From an uncultured Campylobacter sp. (GTDB taxonomy: Bacteria; Campylobacterota; Campylobacteria; Campylobacterales; Campylobacteraceae), in the NCBI RefSeq assembly GCF_937997405.1, contig NZ_CALKTL010000123.1, forward strand, positions 1-5,590: a stretch of 5,590 bases of DNA, read 5' to 3'. This document shows, one piece after another, positions 1 through 5,590 of the stretch. The position numbers and the translations under genes are program-made. The notes below the pieces were generated by a model that worked only from the letters and a program-made list of their open reading frames with translations, was not told the DNA's origin and did not search any database. Within the stretch, counting starts at the first letter, position 1, and every line of letters begins with the position of its first letter.

Positions 1-56
1 GAATTTTAGAATTTTAGAATTTTAGAATTTTAGAATTTTAGAATTTTAGAATTTTT
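1..56. repeat. 8-bp tandem repeat, (GAATTTTA)6 plus one variant unit
   Basis: Six perfect GAATTTTA units occupy 1-48, and a seventh with a single change (GAATTTTT) occupies 49-56. The array touches the left edge, so its full copy number is unknown. On the other strand the unit reads TAAAATTC. Each unit junction also contains TAGAAT, one mismatch from a sigma-70 -10 box. Short AT-rich arrays of this kind are compatible with Campylobacter intergenic DNA. The array lies upstream of a putative terminator, so it is more likely to belong to the 3' side of the neighbouring gene than to the promoter of the giant gene. Confidence 0.95.
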
Positions 57-80
57 AAGGCGCGGAATTCTCGCGCCTTT
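57..80 (+). terminator. GC-rich hairpin, probable intrinsic terminator of an upstream gene
   Basis: AAGGCGCG (57-64) pairs perfectly with CGCGCCTT (72-79), an 8-bp stem around the 7-base loop GAATTCT. A T-rich tract (TTTACTTTAATTGTTT) follows on the plus strand, and an A/T-rich stretch lies on the other side. It could therefore act in both directions, but the plus-strand T-tract is the better one. It is the only GC-rich patch in the intergenic region. The gene it would terminate lies outside the window. Confidence 0.6.
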
Positions 81-91
81 ACTTTAATTGT

Positions 92-119
92 TTGAGAGTT
101 GTTGTTTATTTGTTATTAT
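92..119 (+). promoter_or_regulatory. Candidate sigma-70 promoter (distal)
   Basis: TTGAGA (92-97, five of six to TTGACA) is followed after 16 bases by TATTAT (114-119, five of six to TATAAT), with an extended -10 TG at 111-112. Transcription would start near 126, just after the hairpin, leaving a leader of about 160 bases. It is the best -35/-10 pair in the leader, but AT-rich DNA produces such matches easily. Confidence 0.35.
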
Positions 120-155
120 ATTATTTTTAATGTAGCCCAAGATAAACAAAATCGC

Positions 156-167
156 ATTTTATAAAAT
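156..167. promoter_or_regulatory. 12-bp perfect AT palindrome in the leader
   Basis: ATTTTATAAAAT is its own reverse complement and lies between the two candidate promoters. It might be an operator half-site pair or a weak RNA hairpin. In DNA this AT-rich a chance palindrome is quite possible, and I cannot assign a regulator. Confidence 0.2.
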
Positions 168-238
168 CTTTCTTTTAGGAAATCTTTAAAATTTATTTAT
201 ATTTGTTCCATATCCATATAAAATTTAAGCAAAAAAAA

Positions 239-246
239 TGTAAAAT
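239..246 (+). promoter_or_regulatory. Candidate -10 element (proximal)
   Basis: TAAAAT (241-246, five of six to TATAAT) directly follows TG. It sits about 40 bases before the start codon and downstream of A/T tracts but has no recognisable -35. Epsilonproteobacterial sigma-70 promoters often lack a -35 box and rely on periodic AT tracts, so this is a reasonable alternative promoter with a short leader of about 33 bases. Confidence 0.3.
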
Positions 247-272
247 AGTAGCTAAAAATTATGTTATTGACC

Positions 273-278
273 GGAGGG
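273..278 (+). promoter_or_regulatory. Shine-Dalgarno site of the giant gene
   Basis: GGAGGG lies seven bases before ATG 286. It is the only strong ribosome-binding sequence in the leader and decides the start. Its strength suggests efficient translation of the large protein. Confidence 0.85.
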
Positions 279-285
279 TAGTATC

Positions 286-357
286 ATGAAAGTTAAGAGT
301 TTTAGCTTTGCGCCCATTTTGGCGCTGTTGTTTTGTTTCGTGGCGGGGGCCTTTGCG
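286..357 (+). other. Sec signal peptide of the giant protein
   Basis: Residues 1-24 have a basic N-region (K2, K4), a hydrophobic core from about F6 to A20 (including ILALLFCFVAG), and an A-F-A ending that fits signal peptidase I, with cleavage predicted before D25. The cysteine at 17 is preceded by Leu-Leu-Phe. That is a poor lipobox because of the bulky residue just before Cys, so lipoprotein processing is unlikely. The signal peptide supports 286 as the true start and places the protein in the periplasm, outer membrane or outside the cell. Confidence 0.88.
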
Positions 358-3300
358 GATAATAGACCCAATATTAAGATCAATCCCGCCGTTATAGATC
401 CTTGGGAATACCCTGATAGTGGCGTGATCAATAGTAGTGATCCGCATTGGTATTGGTATTCAAGCGGTGAATGTGGAGATGGCGCCGGTCATAATCATTG
501 TGGAACATGGAATTTTAGTGGTATTCGAGATTGGAAAAATCAAACCCCTGTCGTTAGGTTTGGCGGTCCCGGTACATATGTATTTGGAGACTATGCCGTA
601 GCGGGAAATACTGTACTTAGCTTTGATTGGGACGGGGTTACGAAAGAAGTGGACAAAAACTTTATAGCCGGTGCAAATGGTCATTATTTAAAAGAAGACC
701 CTGACACTTCTGCAGGAGCTTTTTATCTAAATAGCTCTAAATCAACTCTAAAACTACCTAAGGGTATTACTAAAGATGATATCGTTTTTGCAGCTTTGTA
801 TTGGCAAGGTAACGTAAGAGAGGCAAGAGAGCTTATTAATGAGGGATGGGATAAATACGTAGGAAACGGCGATGGAGTTAAGTTTGCCAAATGGTATAAA
901 TGGGCTAAGCTTAGAATGAAAAGCTCAAAAAGTGCAACAAGTACCGCTCCTATAGATATCCCAAGGGATAGATGTAACGGCGTAGCCGGCTGGAACTATA
1001 GAGAGAATGCTAGCTATAGAAATCTTCCTAACCCTCGGAAGGTAGAGATGCGTTTGGAATACGGCTGCTTTGCAGATATTACGGATAAAGTGAAGGCAAA
1101 CTTTGTTGATTACTCTGATAGTATAGATTTTACCGTAGGAAACATAGTAGCTAGCGATGGTAGGGATAATGCCGGTGCAGCCCTTATTAATGGTGAGTTA
1201 AAAAATATTAGACTTGGTATGTGGGGTGGCTGGGGTGTAATCATAGTATATGATAAGACCTTGGACTCTAGAAATAAGCTAATGGCAGATTTACAAAGCC
1301 CTGCTAATCCTGTAGGTGTAGCGAAACCGTTTACTTACGCAGAGGCTGCAAAATTTAAAAACGATTATTACAAGCCTAAAAACGTAACCGTATATGGTGA
1401 TTTTATAGCTATTACACCTTGGGCAGGCGCAAATGAATCTATAAACGTAAAAGCCGAGTTAAAAGGCTTTTACACTCCTAGGAGCGGTCGCGTTAATGCT
1501 AAGCTTAGTTTTTTAGGTTTTGGTGGCGAGGCGAAACTTGGACCTGAAATGAGCGGCAATGATAAGACGAAGGAATTTTTTAGAGTAGAGAATAAAAAAG
1601 CGGGCGGTAAAATGGATACTTTATATACTCCTAATGCCGCTTGGTCTAATGGAATAAACGCATTGGCTCAAATCGGAAGCGAATGGTATTCTAATATATT
1701 CGGCGGTACCATTATGAGGCTAAGAAGCGAAAATGGTGGATATGCTGCGATACCGGAAATCCTAAGAGGTAAGCATTACGAGGGAACGGATCAGGCAGCC
1801 GCCGTGGATTTAGATGAATTTGATATAAGCGATAAAATGGGCTACGGGCAATCAAGTATAAAGTTGGAACTGGGTGGTACGTATAACTCAACAAACAACC
1901 AATCCGATCAAAACTTTATAAGTATGATAGCAATATCAGTAGATCTGTATGTTCCTCAACTATGCTATCAGTATGAGGTATATAATGCCGCTAACTGGGT
2001 AAAATTTTTTAGAACTAAAGATGAAGATCCGCAGAATGGCAAAGTTATCGGTAGCAGATATAGTAAGACTGAGATTGACGACAATAAGCCAGAGCAGATC
2101 AAAAATCCAGTAGTTGCGGGCGAGCATATCTACTATAGAATGAAATTCGAAAACAGACTAAATGGTGGTAATAGCGAGGATGCTGTAGGTGCAGTAGTGT
2201 CAATCGATTTTGCTCAGGCAGGCGCTGCCTATACCAAAGATAGTTCTACTATAAATAATGAACTAGCCATAAACGATCCTATCACTACCACTACAAATAC
2301 CATACCTGCAGCGGCCGCAGAGAAGCTGGTCTATCTACGCGATGGTCAAAAGGGCGCATATAAGACGATGAAAGATGTCATAAATGGCGGCACTCCAAAT
2401 GTCACGGACCCTATCTATAATGATAGGCAATTTACGACGCTAGATAATAATGTCTTAAAATTCTATATCGGTGAGGGCGCAGGCGAGATAAAAGCCGGCA
2501 CGACTACTCCGGTGGGCGGTCTAATGAGACCAGGTAAAGCGGCGTATGGTGAGTTTAACGCTACCGTTAATACCGGTGCAAAAATTCTTCAAGCTCCTGC
2601 CGTGACATTAAGCTACAAGATGAGTCTAGATATCGGCGGCGGTCAGCGAGTCGTCCTAGATATGGATAGTGCCTCTGAACTTGAGCTATGCGATGCAACG
2701 AAGGTTTCTAAAAGTGTTGATATCCAGCCGCTAAGTGGTTTGCAAGTAGTAAATAAGAATTTTAGTAATAGCGACGACGATGATAGGCTATATACTCAAA
2801 TCTCCGATAAGCCTTTTGATGCAAAACTCATCTTTAGACCAGATTACGAGAGCCAATATTGTAAGGCTTATGACGATAAAACCGGTAAATGTACAGATTA
2901 TATCGGTGCGGCTGCGAATTCTCCTTACTTTAAAAAAGATCCTAATACAGGTAAGCTCGTATATATCGGTAGCAAGGATAGAAAGCTTGAGAAATTTGGC
3001 TTGGGAGGAAAATTATATTTGTCCGTCATCAGGGCAAAAAATGCTGCTACTACGTCAGACAAAGTCAGTGAGGATGATAAGAAAAATAGCGTAGTTTATG
3101 CATGCCGATCAGTAACTGATACCTTAAAAATTCCGTTTAAGCTAAATGGCGATTCCTATTCTGTAGATAAGGAATTAGATTTTAAAAACAAGAGCATTTT
3201 AACTCTAAATAATATAGAGATAGGTGATGCGTATCAAGGTCTTACATTTATGCTTAGTTATCGTCCTGACGAGCAAGCTACCTCGAGATCCGATTTAGAT

Positions 3301-5590
3301 AAGTATATAAAAGATAAGGACTTAAACAGTGAGGATCCTAAGGCTTACTATTTAGAGCTTAAAAAATGGGAGCTTAAGAAGCAATACGGGTATTGTGAAG
3401 CCAATGAAGATTTTGATTGGTGCAATAAAAGTCTGACTGCGGAACAAAAGAAGGATATCTGGGATAATATTATACAAAAGAAGCTGGATGAGCTTAAAAA
3501 TAGTATAGATACGGCTAGCAATGAGTTCGGAATTAAAATGTCAAAAGACGGCTCGTTCCATATATGCGGTAGCGATAACTTCGTACTCCGCCCTGCGTAT
3601 TTCAAAGTAGATACCGATGCGCTAAATAATTCCGGTAAATATAGCAAGATCGTAGATACTACCGCTAGTGGCGATATAACTAAAAAAGGCGTTAGTACCG
3701 ATGTTTATAATCCTACCGAACTTCGCGTGGGTGGTGACTATGAGCAAAACGCAGATATCTTGGCGCACGTAATATCAGCTAGAAGTTACAGCGATAACGG
3801 CGTACCTAACTATACTGCAAGAATTGGCGGCGACCTAGGTAATCAGCGCTATCATCTACGTAAAAGCTATGGTACGGATTCCGACGATACTCAAGATATA
3901 TCAACTAAGATCCGTGGCATCCAGACTTACTTGCGCCCATTCATATCTAATGAATGTGTGGCTAATGTAGATACCCAGTCTTATTATGTCGATAGAAAAA
4001 CAGCCACCACTACATTAAAACGCGGTGTAAAGCAAGACGGCTGCTACGGCGGTACTGCAGTAGAGTATTCCGGTGCTAAATACAATGCCGAGACAGGCAA
4101 ATACGAGATCGATCCATCGGCTATCAAAAAGGGCTCTTTTGGCAAGAGCGATGATGTTTCGTGCGTATTAAATGGTACAAGCTCAAAATTCGACGCATCG
4201 TATAGAAGAGTATGGGATAAAAATGCCGTAAGCTTATGGGCGGATTTTAATGCTAGAGATATCGTAGAGACTGGAGGTGTAGCGAAATTTAGCGGCAAAG
4301 GCAATTCTCAAGGCGCATATTTGATGACTCAGTCTAGAAAAGCTTCTGTGGATAAAGATAAAGAAAATGCCGTTATTTATACTGAAGGATTAGGTGCAAA
4401 TGCCGATAAAATTTTTAACTACTATAATGTCGGTGATGTACTGGTAAGCGTCTATGATAACTCATGGACGGATGCCTACTCCGATCAGACATACTCTAAG
4501 AAGTGGAATAGCGCTAAATGTATTATTAATTCATCTAGCAATACTCCTAATGCTAAAGGTATGATAGGCTGCGACGTAGGTATGAGGCTTGCTGCTAACA
4601 AAGATAAAGCGATAAACGATAATATTGTATTGCGCTACAAGCCGGATCGTATCAGAGTGTCGCTCGTAAGCCTTGATAATGGTATAACAACCGGCGTAGG
4701 CGATAATAATATCACCGGTGGAACATCTGCATATACATATTTTAATGATCCGTATATTGAGAATAATGTCGTAGTATATCCAGGTGAAAATCCCGCACAG
4801 AATTTAGCTGTAACGCGTCAGATAAGCCAACTTGCCAAACTTAAAGTCAATGCCGTAGCGTATCTATCTGACAAAGTTTATAAGGATGTCATCGCTACGC
4901 TTTATGACGGATATAAGCAAAATGTTGGTGGTACTCCTCAAGCCGTGTGCGGATTTTCGAGTGATCTTGATTTTGCGCTAAATTTTGGATTTGATTGTCA
5001 AAGCAATAGTGCCGACGGACGTTGCTCCACAGCTACTGCTAATAGGACCGGTGGAGCTACAAATTACGTGCCATATCCTAATAGACCTACCGTTGTCTAC
5101 AATATCCCTAGTGGTACACAGTTTTTCGCTAAGAATTCTAACGAGTGCCTAGGCTCTACGGGATATGATAGCAGATGCTATACATATAACGCAAGAACCC
5201 TAAGCTCAACTGTTACCGGAGGTTGGGAGGAAGCTGCTTCTGCTGCCGATACGGGTTACGGCTTGCCTATACCGCTTAGAACGGCGCTTAATTATTATTC
5301 CGATGCTTCATTAATAGGCGGACTTATCAATAGACCGAGAGGTGGCACAGGAATTAATTACGATTCTAAGTCGAGCGATTTTAGAATTTTGGCACAAGGA
5401 TTTAGAGAGGGGCAGACCCCTGGTTCAACTGTGTATTTTAATTTCGCTAGGATGCATAAAACCCCTAGCACTCCGGTGCTTATCTACGCTAGTGACTTTA
5501 ATATCGGAAATGGCACGGTTAGTATCGCCGAAAATTTTTGGCCGTCAAAATTTGATAAATCATACAATGCTATCTCAGATACAACTTCGG
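286..5590 (+). CDS. Giant secreted DUF11-type surface protein, 3' end outside window (partial)
   Basis: One frame stays open from ATG 286 to the window edge: 1,768 codons plus one base, with no stop. The start is fixed by GGAGGG seven bases upstream and by an immediately following signal peptide, so the mature protein should be exported. Residues about 150-560 carry the motif series of large DUF11-linked surface proteins: AALYWQG (169-175), CFADITDKV (261-269), a WGGWGVIIVYD strand (313-323), VDLDEFDIS (507-515) and a closing DLYVPQLCY (553-561). A DUF11-like domain follows at about 605-770. Residues 800-1768 are beta-rich modules with recurring RPD-type motifs, a helical insert at about 1003-1080 and many cysteines. 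The mature part has 22 cysteines, several in CX8-9C pairs, which suits an oxidising compartment. Codon use is even throughout, with no sign of a recent mosaic. The likely role is adhesion or another cell-surface structural function. This is inferred from family style; no catalytic motif is visible. The anchor or C-terminal export signal is not in view. Confidence 0.93.
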   Translation, partial: MKVKSFSFAPILALLFCFVAGAFADNRPNIKINPAVIDPWEYPDSGVINSSDPHWYWYSSGECGDGAGHNHCGTWNFSGIRDWKNQTPVVRFGGPGTYVFGDYAVAGNTVLSFDWDGVTKEVDKNFIAGANGHYLKEDPDTSAGAFYLNSSKSTLKLPKGITKDDIVFAALYWQGNVREARELINEGWDKYVGNGDGVKFAKWYKWAKLRMKSSKSATSTAPIDIPRDRCNGVAGWNYRENASYRNLPNPRKVEMRLEYGCFADITDKVKANFVDYSDSIDFTVGNIVASDGRDNAGAALINGELKNIRLGMWGGWGVIIVYDKTLDSRNKLMADLQSPANPVGVAKPFTYAEAAKFKNDYYKPKNVTVYGDFIAITPWAGANESINVKAELKGFYTPRSGRVNAKLSFLGFGGEAKLGPEMSGNDKTKEFFRVENKKAGGKMDTLYTPNAAWSNGINALAQIGSEWYSNIFGGTIMRLRSENGGYAAIPEILRGKHYEGTDQAAAVDLDEFDISDKMGYGQSSIKLELGGTYNSTNNQSDQNFISMIAISVDLYVPQLCYQYEVYNAANWVKFFRTKDEDPQNGKVIGSRYSKTEIDDNKPEQIKNPVVAGEHIYYRMKFENRLNGGNSEDAVGAVVSIDFAQAGAAYTKDSSTINNELAINDPITTTTNTIPAAAAEKLVYLRDGQKGAYKTMKDVINGGTPNVTDPIYNDRQFTTLDNNVLKFYIGEGAGEIKAGTTTPVGGLMRPGKAAYGEFNATVNTGAKILQAPAVTLSYKMSLDIGGGQRVVLDMDSASELELCDATKVSKSVDIQPLSGLQVVNKNFSNSDDDDRLYTQISDKPFDAKLIFRPDYESQYCKAYDDKTGKCTDYIGAAANSPYFKKDPNTGKLVYIGSKDRKLEKFGLGGKLYLSVIRAKNAATTSDKVSEDDKKNSVVYACRSVTDTLKIPFKLNGDSYSVDKELDFKNKSILTLNNIEIGDAYQGLTFMLSYRPDEQATSRSDLDKYIKDKDLNSEDPKAYYLELKKWELKKQYGYCEANEDFDWCNKSLTAEQKKDIWDNIIQKKLDELKNSIDTASNEFGIKMSKDGSFHICGSDNFVLRPAYFKVDTDALNNSGKYSKIVDTTASGDITKKGVSTDVYNPTELRVGGDYEQNADILAHVISARSYSDNGVPNYTARIGGDLGNQRYHLRKSYGTDSDDTQDISTKIRGIQTYLRPFISNECVANVDTQSYYVDRKTATTTLKRGVKQDGCYGGTAVEYSGAKYNAETGKYEIDPSAIKKGSFGKSDDVSCVLNGTSSKFDASYRRVWDKNAVSLWADFNARDIVETGGVAKFSGKGNSQGAYLMTQSRKASVDKDKENAVIYTEGLGANADKIFNYYNVGDVLVSVYDNSWTDAYSDQTYSKKWNSAKCIINSSSNTPNAKGMIGCDVGMRLAANKDKAINDNIVLRYKPDRIRVSLVSLDNGITTGVGDNNITGGTSAYTYFNDPYIENNVVVYPGENPAQNLAVTRQISQLAKLKVNAVAYLSDKVYKDVIATLYDGYKQNVGGTPQAVCGFSSDLDFALNFGFDCQSNSADGRCSTATANRTGGATNYVPYPNRPTVVYNIPSGTQFFAKNSNECLGSTGYDSRCYTYNARTLSSTVTGGWEEAASAADTGYGLPIPLRTALNYYSDASLIGGLINRPRGGTGINYDSKSSDFRILAQGFREGQTPGSTVYFNFARMHKTPSTPVLIYASDFNIGNGTVSIAENFWPSKFDKSYNAISDTTS
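742..1968 (+). other. N-terminal conserved module of DUF11-associated surface proteins (residues ~153-561)
   Basis: The segment opens with a 'pure-beta' edge (TLKLPKGIT, 154-162) followed by AALYWQG at 169-175. It contains CFADITDKV (261-269) and a glycine/tryptophan-rich strand WGGWGVIIVYD (313-323), then VDLDEFDIS (507-515), and ends in a strand leading to DLYVPQLCY. This order (layer-forming 'YW.G', 'C.aDvT', 'W.l.vvY', 'D.D.fDvs', 'd.y.P') is familiar from long DUF11-containing extracellular proteins of several phyla. The resemblance is by eye from memory of the family, not a profile match. C230 and C261 lie in the first half and are candidates for a disulfide. The exact boundaries are uncertain. 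Confidence 0.55.
2098..2595 (+). other. DUF11-like / conserved-repeat beta domain (residues ~605-770)
   Basis: Residues 608-623 read as the typical opening of a DUF11-type domain: P-V-V-A-G-E followed by a Y-Y-R-M-K-F-E-N strand, matching the family pattern of 'pGd.v.Y.i.v.N'. A D-A-V-G-A-V-V-S-I-D strand and a Y-T-K-D-S-S-T segment follow, as expected for the next strands. Near the end, a G-G-L-M-R-P-G-K stretch precedes the strand Y-G-E-F-N-A-T-V-N, matching the usual late 'gg.l.pG....f.v.v'. Such domains form Ig-like stalks in cell-surface proteins. Only one convincing copy is visible, which is fewer than in many DUF11 proteins. Confidence 0.5.
3292..3525 (+). other. Charged helical insertion in a beta-rich protein (residues ~1003-1080)
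   Basis: Residues 1003-1080 are rich in Lys, Glu, Asp and Leu, with few Gly or Thr, unlike the surrounding sequence. Two likely helices (about 1018-1034, with YYLELKKWELKKQY, and about 1049-1076, with AEQKKDIWDNIIQKKLDELK) are separated by a short acidic turn bearing C1037 and C1046. These cysteines could close the turn with a disulfide. A helical hairpin projecting from a beta-domain is the simplest reading. It starts just after an RPD motif (993-995), so it probably lies in a loop of that module. The function is unknown. Confidence 0.45.

Noticed and set aside
261..281. Six-codon mini-frame (ATG 261 to TAG 279-281) overlapping the Shine-Dalgarno
   Set aside because: It could in principle act as a leader peptide, but it has no ribosome-binding site of its own and is short enough to be chance.
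334..336. Cys17 as a lipoprotein acylation site
   Set aside because: The preceding Leu-Leu-Phe does not fit a lipobox, and a clear A-F-A signal peptidase I site lies just downstream.
510..518. Copies of GAATTTTAG inside the gene (also 2757-2765)
   Set aside because: These are single occurrences encoding Asn-Phe-Ser in an AT-rich gene, not part of the repeat array.
259..684. Minus-strand open frames of 62 and 74 codons
   Set aside because: They lie antisense to the signal peptide and N-terminus of the giant gene, lack a convincing ribosome-binding site and have no recognisable protein features.
1712..1894. Minus-strand open frame of 60 codons
   Set aside because: It is antisense within the conserved N-terminal module; its composition is a mirror of the coding strand.
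2780..3094. Plus-strand open frame of 104 codons in another frame
   Set aside because: It lies wholly inside the giant gene in a shifted frame. The main frame continues with sensible, family-like sequence, so this is not evidence of a frameshift.
3348..3647. Minus-strand open frame of 99 codons, rich in Leu, Ser and Phe
   Set aside because: It is the complement of the Lys/Glu-rich helical insert, which automatically gives Leu/Phe/Ser-rich, membrane-like antisense sequence.
4044..4304. Minus-strand open frame of 86 codons
   Set aside because: It is antisense to the giant gene with no independent start signals or recognisable domain.

Overview
The window is almost entirely one very large gene. 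After about 285 bases of AT-rich non-coding DNA, a single uninterrupted plus-strand reading frame opens at 286 and is still open at the right edge (5590), giving 1,768 codons with no stop and no frameshift. It begins with a clear Sec-type signal peptide and encodes a secreted, beta-rich, cysteine-containing surface or extracellular protein. I do not recognise a named gene. The N-terminal third has the motif layout of large DUF11-associated bacterial surface proteins, followed by one DUF11-like (conserved-repeat) domain. The rest is a string of less recognisable beta-rich modules, one of which is interrupted by a charged helical segment. The true C-terminus lies outside the window, so the anchoring or export mechanism cannot be seen.

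Organism: about 40-43% GC by eye. Codon use favours ATA for Ile, AGA for Arg, and TTA/CTA/CTT for Leu. The intergenic DNA is very AT-rich, and the window opens with an AT-rich short tandem repeat. Together these suggest an epsilonproteobacterium (Campylobacterota), most likely one of the higher-GC Campylobacter species such as the oral ones. This is inference from composition and protein style; there is no marker gene in the window.

Layout: 1-56, tandem 8-bp repeat running in from the left edge; 57-79, a GC-rich hairpin that could terminate an upstream gene; 80-285, AT-rich leader with two candidate promoters, a 12-bp palindrome and a strong Shine-Dalgarno at 273-278; 286 to the right edge, the giant secreted-protein gene. 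No other gene, RNA gene, mobile element or CRISPR array is supported. The smaller open frames on either strand inside 259-4304 are shadows of the large gene.
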